NCBI GenBank assembly: GCA_947179155.2
Contig: OX359286.1
Span: 37,812,908-37,876,907 of the forward strand
DNA length: 64,000 nucleotides
Source: Hedera helix
Lineage: Eukaryota > Streptophyta > Magnoliopsida > Apiales > Araliaceae
Reading direction: 5' to 3'
In this document: piece by piece, positions 12,133-24,840 of the stretch
Numbering within the stretch: the first letter of the stretch is position 1
How the letters are laid out: each line of letters opens with the position of its first letter
Notes under the pieces: generated by a model
Seen by the model: the letters and a program-made list of their open reading frames with translations, nothing else
Told to the model about the DNA's origin: nothing
Databases searched by the model: none
Made by a program: the position numbers and the translations under genes

Positions 12133-13488
12133 CAGGGACGGATCCACTCTTTAGCATACCTGGGCAAGTGCCCCGGCAGCCGCGGAGCCGCCGACCAGCA
12201 ACTGTTTGTATGTTTCTTCTTTCGGCAACTAAATGCCCCGGCAGCTAGAGGCGGAACTAGGGGCGAGGCAGTGACGAAGAGATTGTGAAGATGAAGAGAG
12301 AACTAAAGAGAGGCGGGGCAGTGACGAAGATGATTGTGAAGATGAAGAGAGAAGAGGTGGCCATGAACTGCAAGGGAAGGGAGAAGGTCTGCGTTAATGT
12401 TTGTGTGTTATGAAGGGAGAGAATTAATTTGACTGAGGAGAAAAAGAGAAAGGAGAATAGTGTTTAATTACTATTTTACCTTTCTATTTACAAATAATAA
12501 AAGGATAGTGTTAAAATTCGAGCCACCCTAAAAAATATTAAAAATAAATAAATATACCACAAATATCTAACGAACATATTAAAGGATAATGATTGAGTCT
12601 TAATTTTTAAAGCAGCCATATGTTATTGCAATAAATAAATATCATACTACGTTTGAATTCAAAAAATAAAGGTAGAAATAAAATAATTTATTATTATGAA
12701 ATAAAAATATTATGTTTAATTGCTTTATTAAAATAGAATAAATTATTATTATTTTTTTAATTTATGAATTTTATTTTTTTAGAAAGAGTATAGAAAGACT
12801 CGTTATGGTTAGAATATAATGAATTATTTCACTTTCAATTTTATTTTTTTCTCTATTTTATTTTTTTATTAATTTTATTTTTTCAATTTAAACGTAGCAT
12901 TAATATTGTCAGATTAATTTGTTACTTCGATATTTGTTACTTGCAAAAATTTAAATTTAATTTTAGTTAGTTTTACCAAGTTTAAACTTCGGTCTAGTGT
13001 CTAATAATTCGTGCACGTTATGTTAGTTTTAAAAGTGGTATAATCCGATGTGTAATACGTGATCGACTTATAACATAAAGTATAATACATTGTGATTAAC
13101 ATGATAATATATAGTTTGAATTAAATTACAACAAATAATAAATTAATTATAAAATAGTAAAATAGGTATTTATTAGGATAAAATTATGGGTTATTTACAT
13201 AAATATATAACAATTAGAACGTACAAATTTTAGGATTAGCATTTGAACTGTAGACCCTTCGTCCATGGAAGGATCCAAAATAGCTCACTAAGAACTTTTA
13301 GAGTTCTCTTTTTCTATTTATAGTTTGAGCCTATAGAGAATTGGAGCCTTATGAGAAGTTACCATGGAGGCACCAAAATAGCTGAACTTTTGAATATACC
13401 ATTCTGGAATGTTATCATGCTAGGTTCTCGAAATTGAATTACCTTTAATCTTTGCCCCGGCTGAAAAAAATTCCTGGATCCGTCCCTG
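12133..13488. mobile_element. Non-autonomous hAT-superfamily DNA transposon
   Basis: The 1356-bp element has perfect 14-bp terminal inverted repeats (cagggacggatcca). It is flanked by the 8-bp duplication ataatagg (12125-12132 and 13489-13496), diagnostic of hAT insertion. Subterminal gccccggc motifs occur near both ends (about 12172, 12236 and 13455). No transposase reading frame is present, so mobility would depend on a related element elsewhere. It inserted into solo LTR C after that LTR was in place. Confidence 0.92.
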
Positions 13489-13589
13489 ATAATAGGTTAA
13501 AGGCGATACATCTGTTCGGTGTCTTTATGGCACGTGGTGAATGTTCTCTTTGGCCCGTAGTGCAAAGATGAACTGTTGTTTGGTATGAT

Positions 13590-16500
13590 TGTAAGACCCC
13601 GAATTTTATGAAATATAAAATTTAATTTTTCTTCATATATATTTTTTCCTGAAATAGTAAGTAGGTAAATTGATAAAGTTAAAAGTTAAGGATGTTATGT
13701 GCAAATTTTATTATGTCGGACAATATTCGCTTTGTCGGGGAATATTCGTTTGGTCGGGGAATATTCGTTTGGTCCGACGGCGCCGAAATAACAAATTATT
13801 GGTGGACCCCACAACGGAATATTTGTCGGATATAGAAAACGACAGAAATAACATTTTTAAATAAAAATAGTCAACGGAACTGTTAAAATACCGGTGATAA
13901 AAGAATAGTAGCATACGGTAGTTTATGGTATTTTCTATAACACACGGTATTGCATAGTGTCTCATATTATTGGTCTGATAATTGACACTGTAACTGTTAC
14001 GCATCATTCCATCGATAATTGTCACTGCATAATATTTTATATTATCAATTCAATAATTGTTGTTACACAGTATTTTACATTATTGATTTAATAATTGTCA
14101 TTACACTGTATTTTATATCATTGAGTCAATAATTGTTGATGCACTGTTTTTAAAATTATTGAACCTAATAATTGTCACAGTAACATATGCACAGTAATTC
14201 ACATTATTGAATCAATAATTGTCATTACACGGTAACGTATGCTTTCTTTTACATTATTGTTATCTCTATTATGATATTATTTAAACAGTTGTATTTCATT
14301 AATTTATTGACTTGATATCTAAGAGCTAACTATACTGTATTTATAACAATTAGTCATAATAATTGAATTGATAAAGTTATTTGTTTATAATATAAAGTTA
14401 GGTGATTATTAGGTGATATGAAAGGAATGGTGTAGATTAAAGTGTGAATTATTGTTGAATAATTGAATTGATTTGTTTATAATATAAAGTTAGGTGATTA
14501 TTAGGTGATATGAAATGAATGGTGTAGATTAAAGTGTGAATTATTGTTGAATAATTGAATTGATTTGTTTATAATATAAAGTTAGGTGATTATTAGGTGA
14601 TATGAAATGAATGGTGTAGATTAAAGATAATATAATATTTGAAATGGATGGTGTAGATTAAAAGATGATCTTTAAATGAATGGTTTAGATTAAATGAATG
14701 ATAAGATTTTTGGCTATAAATAGAAGCCTTAACTTAAGGATTTTTCATAAACTTCCTTACTTGTTCTTTCTTTCTCTCTCTAAATACTTTTTGTGTAAGT
14801 TCTCTCTAAGTGTTCTTAAGTCATTCCTAGTTTTGAAATCTTTTGCATTCTTCTTTGAATTCCCGAGTAGAATTTTCTTATGTACAACAACTCTTTCGAA
14901 AAATCGTAGTAAATTCATTATTTGTCAGAATTTAATGAATTAAAAGCCTGTCTCTTCAGTTTTTCGTTCTCTACAACTTTGAAGAAGGAAGAAAAGTCAT
15001 CTGAAATCATCTTCATGTCTTAAAATACTAAAAACCGTAACCTATTCTGATTTTCGTCACTATTTTCAGTCTTAGTTTTGAAAATTCATAACTCATTCAT
15101 ATTAACTCCGAATTGAGTGATTCTTGAGTCTATGTCGTCTATCTTTCCGAGAGTAACATTATTTTAAAAACATAAAGAGATTTTAAAAAACTCTAGAAGA
15201 CTCAAAAGTCAGATTCTTTACTGCTACAAACAAGGAAGGATTTGTTCGGCTATAAACTTGTTTCACAATATCAAGGTAAGGAATATCATTCTTTTCACAC
15301 TCTTAAATTTATTACGGTAAGGAATGTCATCTTCTTTCATCTTCTATTATTAAAACTTACTACGGTAAGGGATACCATCTTTTTCATCTTCCATTATTCA
15401 AACGTACTATGGTAAGGGATTATCATTATTTGATTCTCGATAATAATATTGTTTCTTCCTTACTCATAAGACGTGCCTTTTATTTTCATGTATTAAATTG
15501 TGGGAATAACCTTACGGAGCGTATTGCCGCCTGTTGGTGAATAACCTTTCGTATTCATTCATTATTAATCTCTGAGAATAACCTTACGGAGCGGATTGCC
15601 GCCTGTTTGGTGAATAACTCTTTGTACTCAAATTCTATTAAATTGTGGGAATAACCTTACGGAGCGGATTGCCGCCTGTTTGGTGAATAACTCTTTGTAC
15701 TCAAATTCTATTAAATTGTGGGAATAACCTTACGGAGCGGATTGCCGCCTGTTGGTGAATAACCCTTTGTATTAATTTTCTTCACCTTTTGTTAATCAAA
15801 CCTGCTACGGTAAGGGATATTATTTTCTTTCATACTCCTAAATCGAAATTTATTATGGAACTATTGCTTCTATAATTCCTGAAAATATTATATGTTCCAT
15901 AATAGTTGAACTTCATTATTTCAACTGAACCTTCCTATTTACGTGAACCTTTCTATTGAATTGTAACCGTTATTCTGAACTGTGGATCTTGAATTTCACT
16001 CCACATCATGTTGACAATTTGGACATTATTTGAATCTGTACAAAGTAAACTTACGATACTTATTGTTATCCTATTTCTTCTGTTCATCATTTATATCATT
16101 CTAATCATCTAAAAATCAAGCTGTTGTGAATATCTGTGGCCGGGGGCACAGATGTGATATATTTGTTGAACAGATGTTAGGTTAAAGGCGATATAATAGG
16201 TTAAAGGCGATACATCTGTTCGGTGTCTTTTATGGCACGTGGTGAATGTTCTCTTTGGCCCGTAGTGCAAAGATGAACTGTTGTTTGGTATGATTATGAC
16301 CAAAGGCTGAATCTGGTATAATCATGACCGTTGGTGCTATATTGAATATCTTTGGCCCGTAGTACAAAGATGAACTGTTGATGTGCATGATTATGATCAG
16401 GAACTGTGAATTTGTATTATCTTGACTAATGATATTTCAGATGATAAAAGTTGATGATGTTTTTCCTAAAAAGAGAACCGAGTGGACATTATAGTCTGCA

Positions 16501-16948
16501 TTATTCTTCTAATAGATTACTCATTCCGCTGCTATTATTGATCTGAACGTTGTTTAAGAATTTAACTGCAGTTTTTGATATAAACCTTGTAGTCTATTGT
16601 ATTCTATCAAGAACTCAACTGTTGAAGACTAATGATAATTTATTCGTCATTATCTTAGTCATGATATTCTTTACTGGGCTATTTGAGCTCACCCTTTCTT
16701 TTGTTCCATTGTTTTTCAACAGGAGATGAAAACATAACAGGGTCTAGCCGGGGAATGGAGTGAGGGTCCGAGGAATAGTTATCATAGTCTTCACGTTTTG
16801 TAAAATAGTGTGGCAATAATAATGAAGACTTAGTTGTGTATTATTATACACTGTATTGTTGTACGTTGTGCTTTGTTGTAATAATTTTGTTGTAGTATTT
16901 TGACGACTCAAGTTTGGGCTGTGTGGGCCCAGATTTGGGGGCGTCACA
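13590..16948 (+). mobile_element. Solo LTR D (Tekay family) nested in LTR C
   Basis: It starts tgtaagacccc at 13590 and ends gcgtcaca at 16948, flanked by atgat (13585-13589 and 16949-16953). It is 3359 bp, about 430 bp longer than its relatives, because the leader after the TATA box (14714-14722) is replaced by an unrelated block at about 14815-15275. It contains the palindrome array (about 13960-14240), three 92-bp units (about 14370-14640) and the ~72-bp 'aataacctta' array (about 15490-15770). There is no coding content; short frames inside it recur in every LTR copy and are not genes. Confidence 0.93.
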
Positions 16949-17768
16949 ATGATTATAACCAAAGGCTGAATCTGGTATAATCATGACCGTTGGTGTTATA
17001 TTGAATATCTTTGGCCCGTAGTGCAAAGATGAACTGTTGTTTGGTACGATTATGACCAAAGGCTGAATCTGGTATAATCATGACCGTTGGTGTTATATTG
17101 AATGTCTTTGGCCCGTAGTACAAAGATGAACTGTTGATCTGCATGATTATGACCAGGAACTGTGAATTTGTATTATTTTGACTAATGGTATTTCAGATGA
17201 TAAAAGTTGATGATATTTTTCCTAAAAAGAGAAGCGAGTGGACACCATAGTATGCATTATTCTTCTAATAGATTGCTCATTCCGCTGCTATTATTGATCT
17301 GAACATTGTTCAAGAATTTAACTGTAGTTTTTGATATAAACCTTGTAGTCTATTGTATTCTATCAAGAACTCAACTGTTGAAGGCTAACGATAATTTACT
17401 CGTTATTATCTTAGTTATGATATTCTTTATTGGGCTATTTGAGCTCACCCTTTCTTTTTGTTCCATTAGCTGGGTCTAGCCGGTGGATGGAATGAGAGTC
17501 CGAGGGATAACTATCGTAATCTTCATGTGTTGTAAAATAGTGTGACAATAGTCGTGAAAGACTTAGTTGTGTATTATTATACACTGTATTGTTGTACGTT
17601 GCACTACTTGTAATAATTTTGTTGTAGTGTTTTGACAACTCAAGTTTTGGCTGTGTGGGCCCAGATTTGGAGGCGTCACAGTTCAATTATGTGTACTATT
17701 TGTCACCGTCAAAGTATTGCAATATATATATGTAAGACAAAAAGGTCCATACAGTTGGTGATCACAAT

Positions 17769-18391
17769 TAAGGTTAAAAATGAATCGAATTGATCCAGAT
17801 TTTAAACTATTCGAATTTAACTTGTAAAATTAAATTCGTACTCGGATTCGAACTATAGTTGAAATTTTTTACTTAGATTCGACTCGACTCGAATTTTTGT
17901 TACTCTAATTCGATCCGACTCGAATCGAATTATATTCAAACTATTCGAAAACTTCAAATTCAAACTCGAATTCGAGTTTTCAGATAGTAACTAACTTTAT
18001 AATACAAATAATTATTAATTGAACTTATTATTTTACTTGAAAATGAGAAAATATAATTTTAATTACACTTTACAGTATAAAATTATAAAAAATAATAATA
18101 ACTAATTATTCAATTTTTTTTTAATTATGTATATATTATAAGAGAATGTATCAAGTATCTATTCGAATATGTATCAATTGAGTATGTATCGAATCATGAT
18201 TGAAAATTCGAATAGTTTGAATTTTAAACGAGTCGAATATAACTTTACGCAAATTCTACTAGTAATTTTATTCAAATTATTTTTTGTGTTTAGATTTGGA
18301 TTATATTATTAACGAATTCAAGTCTCATTCATATATTTTTCGAGTTGAGCACGGATCGAACCCGAATCGTTTTGTTCGATTTGCAGCCTTA
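17769..18391. mobile_element. Small hAT-like element with 8-bp target duplication
   Basis: The 623-bp segment is flanked by atcacaat (17761-17768 and 18392-18399). The ends are imperfect inverted repeats (taaggttaaaaatgaatcg against taaggctgcaaatcgaac in reverse). The interior is rich in ttcgaa/attcgaa words near both ends and AT-rich in the middle, with no coding capacity. Confidence 0.75.
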
Positions 18392-18815
18392 ATCACAATT
18401 AGACTTTTGTTATTACTAAAAGACTAGCTACTCATATGTAATCTATTATCTCTACCAAATCTTTTATTTAATGAGTTTGCAGCCTGATATATATATATAT
18501 ATATATATAATCCATAGAAAATAGTCAAATACTCCATTCTTCCCAAGATAAAAATTATTATTACTATTTTAGGTAATCTCAAGTTAAATGTCTACTTATC
18601 TTAAATAATTTATTTTTTACAATAATTTGTCTATAATATTTTTAGTATTAATTAACATATTTTTATTTTTTGTACATATTTGTAAAACATCATTAGTCAT
18701 GTGTAGAAAACTATGCAATTAAATAAGAATTTAAATATAGACAATTTTGTCATTTTATCATCTTTCTTTATATGCACAAAAAATTAATTAGGACTTTTAT
18801 CTTGAGACGAAGGAG

Positions 18816-19111
18816 TAATTGTTATGGATATTATTTCAATAAATACATCTTACACACTCTATAATAAATAATAAGAATTTTTTTTCCTAACTGTTTAAAG
18901 GAACAACGACAAACTACTATTCCACTAGAAAGAGTAGTAGCAAAGAATAACGACTGAGTTTTTTTTCATAGTCGCTACTCCTTTTAGAGGCAAAGTAGTC
19001 TGTTGCTACTCCTTCTAGCGACTAAGGAAAAACAAATCTTATTTTAGACTTGTTAAATCTACTTCTAGAAGGTGTAAGATGTATTTATTAAAATAGTGTT
19101 CATAACAATTA
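18816..19111. mobile_element. MITE-like element with ~40-bp terminal inverted repeats
   Basis: The left end (18816-18855) and right end (19072-19111) are imperfect inverted repeats of about 40 bp: taattgttatg... with ...catcttacac inside, mirrored at the right. The interior contains another inverted pair of 'agtcgctactcc'-like words (about 18905-19030). No clear target duplication was found, so the superfamily is uncertain; long TIRs would fit a Mutator-like MITE. The end sequences recur partially near 21880-21960. Confidence 0.55.
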
Positions 19112-21313
19112 TTTACTATGGATCACATCTCATATATATATTCACAGCCAATTTGTCTCCTGTATTAGTTGTTATAACAATACTTTTCAGCAAACGAATG
19201 TTATGGTTACTACAACAGTACTCTTAACAAATGTATAATGCGGATGCCTTACCATATATATATATATATGTCAGTTATTTCCCATTTATATATTATTTTA
19301 CAAAATACATAAATCTTTCTATTCCATCTTCTTCTTATTTTAACTATTAATTTTTTATGTTAATAAAAAATTCTATTTTCGTTTCAAATCAATATTAATT
19401 ATTTAAAATATTTTTAAATTTAAAATTGATATAATTTATTTAAGTTTTAAAAATAATAAATTTTATAACTAGTAGTATATTTTAGATAATTTATAATATT
19501 CATAATTGTAATAGTATATACTAAATGAATACATATCAATTGAGTTTCAAAATATTTAAATTTAATTTAAAAAAAAATTAATAATAATCTTATAATTTTA
19601 GACGAATGGAGGGAGTATATACATAAATTACGTCATGTCTATTCCATTATTTCCATTGTCAACAGATATAAAATTGATATATTTTGTGGCCACCTTTGGT
19701 CAAGATTTAAAATTTTAAAATCTCACTTAGAAGTGTGTATGTGTGTGTATATATATATAATATAAAGCGTGACAGAAGTAGACATAAAGATTGATTAGAT
19801 TTAGGCATGAAGGTTCCTTGATCACCGACGATGCTTCCAAGCAAGTGAAGACACTACATGGACATCACATTTTTAAAGTAAAAATGAACAATAACAATAA
19901 AAAAAGAAGATGAAGAAACTACCATTATCTTCCAATTTAATTATTCGAACGACTGCATGCACTAGTACTACTAATTAGTGGTAATAATTCTTTAAATTAT
20001 AGTTACTTGTCACTTTTAATTTATTAATTATGTTAATTATTTTTTTCACTTATTTTGTCTTTAAATTTCGTTTTTCTGCAATTTCAATCCAATTTTAAAA
20101 AAATTGGACAATAGAAGGGGACAAAACTGGATAAATATCTATATTTTGTGAATTAAATTAACCCGATAAATTGACCTAATTTTTGGACTGAATATAAAAA
20201 CAAGCTATAATTCAACTACTAACGTGAAACATAAGTATAGTTTGAAGATAAATTTTGTAAAAAAAATAAAAAATTAAGATTAAATATGAATATGGGCTTC
20301 ACCTTTGGTAAGAAAGATCCAACGACACGAAACACCAATTTAATTGGCTTTTTGATTTACATCTGATCCCATAGATGATACTACTATATATAGAGAGAGC
20401 ATAGGTTTGAGATGTAGTGGGTGTGTGAATGGGTCCTAAATATTCATCAACCTTGAACTCTTATTAGGGTTTTTCTCCAAAAAGAAGATTTTTCTGTCCA
20501 TTAGTGCTGCAAGTTGGAGTAGATCCCTTTTGTCTCTCTCTTAAAATTATAAACCTCTTTTTCTCACAAAAAAAAGTAAAAAAAAATCCATGTGATTTCA
20601 TTGATAAGGAAGGATTCATCCTCTTGATTTTGGGACATTGTTAGGTTTATTCCATTAAATAGTTGCCCCCACATTTCCCATCACTCATATATTTTAGAAA
20701 ATAATGTATTGATATATACAGTAATTAATGATTTTCTCGAATCTAACGTAGACTTTTTGATGAAGTTGGCTATTAAATAATTTCCTAATCTAAAATTTAG
20801 AATTAAAAAATAAAATTTATTTGATAAAGATCTGCATGAAAAGGATATACCATAAATTAATGATTTATACGAAAAATCCAACAAATAAACTCTTCTATCT
20901 ATATTTATATATATAATAAATAGCACAAAATTATCTTTCAATCCTAAAATTTAGAAATGATTATTCAACACTAAAATTTATGAATAAAAACCTAAAATCT
21001 AGGAAAAGAAATTATTTTTCATCTTTTATTTCATTTCAATATCTTTATATTTATATTCTCATATATTTTTTAATGTAATTAGTGTTTTTTAAAATTCATA
21101 TTGTTGATGTCAATAATATTTAATAATATTATAATTAATATATTAGTATAGTATAATAAAAAAATTATAAAATAATTTTATAACAAAATTCAAACTTTGC
21201 ACATGATGATGAACTAGTTTTCATAAATTGATAATTTTGAAACGTACAAAAAAAGCAGTTAACATACATTATGCTAGCTAGATTGCCCTTTTGGGTTCTG
21301 TTTAGCTCTGTCT

Positions 21314-21471
21314 TTGTGAGTAATTAGAACAAAGTTTAAATTCAAATTATTGTAGTTATAATGGGAAGGTAGGTATGCAGCAAGTATGTTGTCACCCTCT
21401 CGTAATCAGGATGAATTGAAAATCAAGAAATTTCAAAGGGTCAATTAAACATTTGAAAAAAGCAAGTAAAC

Positions 21472-21538
<67 letters not shown>

Positions 21539-21745
21539 GAGTAATTATAACAAAGTTTAAATTCAAATTATTATAGTTATAATGGGAAGGTAGGTATGCA
21601 GTCAGTATGTTGTCGCCCTCTCGTAATCAGGAAGAATTGAAAATCAAGAAATTTCAAAGGGTCCAATTAAACATTTGAAGAATTGAAAATCAAGAAATTT
21701 CAAAGGGTCCAATTAAACATCTGAAAAAAGCAAGTAAACAATTAT
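21314..21745. repeat. ~165-bp direct duplication flanking a (TA)n tract
   Basis: A segment starting ttgtgagtaatta and including gggaaggtaggtatgcag is present at 21314-21474 and again from about 21535. The copies are separated by a (TA)n tract at 21475-21534. The second copy contains an extra internal tandem duplication of about 41-45 bp (within about 21632-21722). A second TA tract (about 21742-21762) follows it. Confidence 0.8.
21475..21534. repeat. (TA)n microsatellite
   Basis: About 60 bp of uninterrupted TA dinucleotides. Other TA tracts occur at about 18488-18508, 21742-21762, 22352-22378, 41838-41861 and 61338-61359. Confidence 0.95.
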
Positions 21746-21961
21746 ATATATATATATATATGATAATTTATTCATAACAATCGATTATTGGTCAACAACT
21801 AAATTTTGGCTTCTACACCAACAGCTTGTTGCGGCAAAGCTAAAATCAATAACAAAGGCCCTACCGCAACAATCTGTTGCAACATTTAACTTTTAACAAA
21901 AAAATTGTCCCTGTATTAGTTTCTGAAAAAGTACTTTCGGCAACCGGTTGCTATGGATGAA

Positions 21962-21962
<1 letters not shown>

Positions 21963-22016
<54 letters not shown>
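21963..22016. repeat. (TA)n microsatellite
   Basis: About 54 bp of TA dinucleotides immediately before the telomere-like minisatellite. Confidence 0.95.
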
Positions 22017-22019
<3 letters not shown>

Positions 22020-22024
22020 GTAAT

Positions 22025-22190
22025 TAGAAACTAAACCCTAAATCCTAAATCTTAGTTAGTAAACCTTAAATCCTAATAAATAAACTCTAAATCATGATTA
22101 ATAAATTCTTAACCCTAATTAATAAATTCTAAATTCTGATTTATAAACCCTAATTAATAAATCATAAATCCTGATTAATAAAGTCAAACT
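22025..22190. repeat. Degenerate interstitial telomere-like minisatellite
   Basis: Units resembling the plant telomere motif CCCTAAA occur repeatedly (aaaccctaaatcctaaatc, then degenerate taaatcctaattaataaa-type units with a period near 20-24 bp). It abuts a TA tract. Confidence 0.6.
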
Positions 22191-24840
22191 ATTATCTTTT
22201 ACTATTAATAACGGATGATATGTAGTTTTTTAATCGTCTGCGGACGTCAATTTTTAATATATAATTTTGACCATTTTTTTATTTATTTTCAATGATATAA
22301 ATAATATATGTCTTATAAAAATTTATAATAAAAATATGTTATGAATCATTACTATATATATATATATATATATATATTATGTGTGTGTACAAACTAAATG
22401 TACTAAAATGGTTGGCTTTGCTTTAATAATGGTTTGGTTGCAAACAATTTAATATGTCAAAACAGTTTCAAGGCTCCATCATTACGAAAATTAAATTTAA
22501 AAATATCCTATCCCTCCGACCGAAAACTAACAAATTAAAGAGTTTGGATATATAGTACATAATTTAGGTGGGATATTATTAGCTTGTTTATACTTATCAG
22601 TCATTGCCTTAAGCCTAAGTTTGATGTAATTATCGAAAGCTTAAATACTGTTCATGGATGTCATCAGTCACCTTTATTAATTAATTGTAATTTTACTACT
22701 ACTACATTACCTCCATTAATGTAAATACATTGATGAGATATATGGCCGGTAATTAATCATTTTATTTCTTTCTCGAGTGGTGGACCATCTCACAATTAAA
22801 CTCTTCACTTGCTGTTTTTTTAAGGCTTGCAGTAAACTCTGGTTACTATTATTTTGTACTACTATCCGATGGCACTTTAGCTGCGGGTATAAATTATGTG
22901 GAATAAAGTAATTTTTTTATAAAAATTTAAAAAATAATATAAAAAATAAAATAATAATATAATTAAAATTATAATGATAATGATAAAAGAAAAAAAAATA
23001 TAACATAGTTACACATCCACAGCTTCGAAAAAAGAGTCCTTTGTGACCGTACCAACAATATGACATGCTTTCTCCCTCATATATAATCTCTGTTCGATCA
23101 AAGAATTTTCTATCAATTTTAAACAAATTATATCTATTAATTTTATTTTTTAAAAATATTTTAAATTAATTTTTAAAAATTTCATAATAATTTTATAAAT
23201 TAAAACGGATGGAGCATATGTTATTTACTCTCAAAACATCTGTTAAAAAAGAGAGTATGGAGTATAATGAAGTGGTCATCAAGTATATATGACAAAATCC
23301 AAATTTGCATGCGTTAATAACATCCATGATCTAATAGATTGGTTCGGACTACTACAAGTGTGCATTGCGAGGCAATCTAGCCAGACACAAAAAAGGAACA
23401 TTAATTAATCAGCTTAGACTTTATTAGTACTAACATTAGAAAACCCTAATTATATTATATGTCAATATCATAAGCAAATTAAATCATTAAAGTACTTGTC
23501 AACTTACTAAATTATATCCGAGTAAATAAGCAAAAAAAGAAAATATTGGAGTAAAATAAGTAACCAACAAAGGTCAACAACATACATAAAATAAACCAAA
23601 TTCTAACCAACACGATAAAATTATAATATTTATTTTAACAGAGAATGATAATATATATATGGTATATACTAAGAAAATAAAGGCGAATGTTTTTGACTGA
23701 GAAAGTCAAAAAAGCTGAAGGACAATGGACCGTCGAGTGTTGAGGGAGAATTAAAGGGACTGTGGGCTCCTTTTGGAAACATGTTTCTTTCTTCCAGCTT
23801 GCAAGAACCAACCTAATTTTCTAAACTATTCTAAATTCTACTAGGGCGAGTTTGTGAAACTATAAAGAGAGTGGTTTATGATAATTTTGCTTTGAATTAT
23901 AACCGTAAAATTTATTAATATGTAGAATTACTTAGAATAATAAAAGGGTTCTATTTATTATATATATTTTTAAAAAAATTATCACTAATATTTATTCACG
24001 TAACTGATAATAAAAAAATTGACGTTTTCTACTCTTATCGTATTTATTTCATTCTATTAAAGCGTAACGTAAAAAGTTACTTCTCATGTTGCATGTCTTT
24101 GGTTTGGAAGTTCCAGATTATTTTCTGTAGATTTATATATAACAAAGGAAAGTTTTACCATTTGATTGATTCAAGTTTTGTGCTACTCACCACTTCTTGA
24201 GACTAAGGACGGGGTCAAACCATCACTCCAAGATTTGCAGTACGATACATTTTCATTATGTTATCTAGCCAAACCCACCATCTCATGTGTCAAAGTAAAA
24301 CGGCTGTGTCATAATATATATTATTTTTCATCTATAAATATATAATCCACCATGCCACATAAATCATGCAGGGAATGAGACTCCAATTATTTTTTGACAT
24401 TTTCTTGAGTATATATTAATTCTTAAAAACATATATTTAATGTATAAAATTTTAACTTTTAATATTAATGTGCCATTTTTAACATTATTGACTTACATTA
24501 ATAGTAAATTAAAAGAGACCTTTCGAAACAGGTGAATTAATTTGTAAAAATTAATCAAATAAGACTCAACCTGGAGGGAACAAACAAGTTCTTATCTATT
24601 CTGAAACCTTTTTTTATTTTATTTTTATCTAGCTAGCTTACAATTCCCTTTACATTTTAGAAAGAACGAAGGAAACAAAGTATGGGAAACAACCAACTAA
24701 GCCTGCTAACGAATTTTGATAAGCCCAAAAATTCAAACAGTTGTGGGCTAAGAATTTTCCAGCATTTTTTTATAGGTCGGCCCATATTTTAGAGGCTTGT
24801 CACTCGTGTCAAAGTATCAAAATAAAGGACAAGTCTACAC

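Larger units (their letters stand above)
10184..17680 (+). mobile_element. Solo LTR C of a Tekay-type Ty3/gypsy element, interrupted by a hAT element and solo LTR D
   Basis: The LTR starts tgtaagaccccg at 10184 and ends ggcgtcaca at 17680, flanked by the direct repeat gttca (10179-10183 and 17681-17685). With the nested insertions and their duplications removed, about 2.77 kb of LTR remains (10184-12132, 13497-13589, 16954-17680). It matches the LTRs of the full element at 26925-40561 but is more diverged. Much of the early U3, including most of the 40-bp palindrome array, is deleted at about 10320-10370. A TATA box (ctataaata) lies at 10824-10832. The single LTR with an intact duplication indicates LTR-LTR recombination. 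Its divergence and nested insertions make it the oldest copy here. Confidence 0.92.
18400..24832. other. AT-rich gene-free region with small repeats
   Basis: No reading frame resembles a known protein. Contents that I can name are listed separately: a MITE at 18816-19111, duplicated segments and TA tracts at 21314-22016, and a telomere-like minisatellite at 22025-22190. A TATA-like motif with a GA tract (about 20388-20400) is followed by pyrimidine-rich leader-like sequence but no coding region. A W-box inverted pair (tttttgact/agtcaaaaa) lies near 23690-23712. A ~73-bp dispersed sequence lies at 23955-24027. Confidence 0.5.

Noticed and set aside
20380..20680. Candidate non-coding transcript or miRNA precursor with a TATA-like motif
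   Set aside because: I found no mature plant miRNA sequence I know and no convincing fold-back; leader-like composition alone is not enough.
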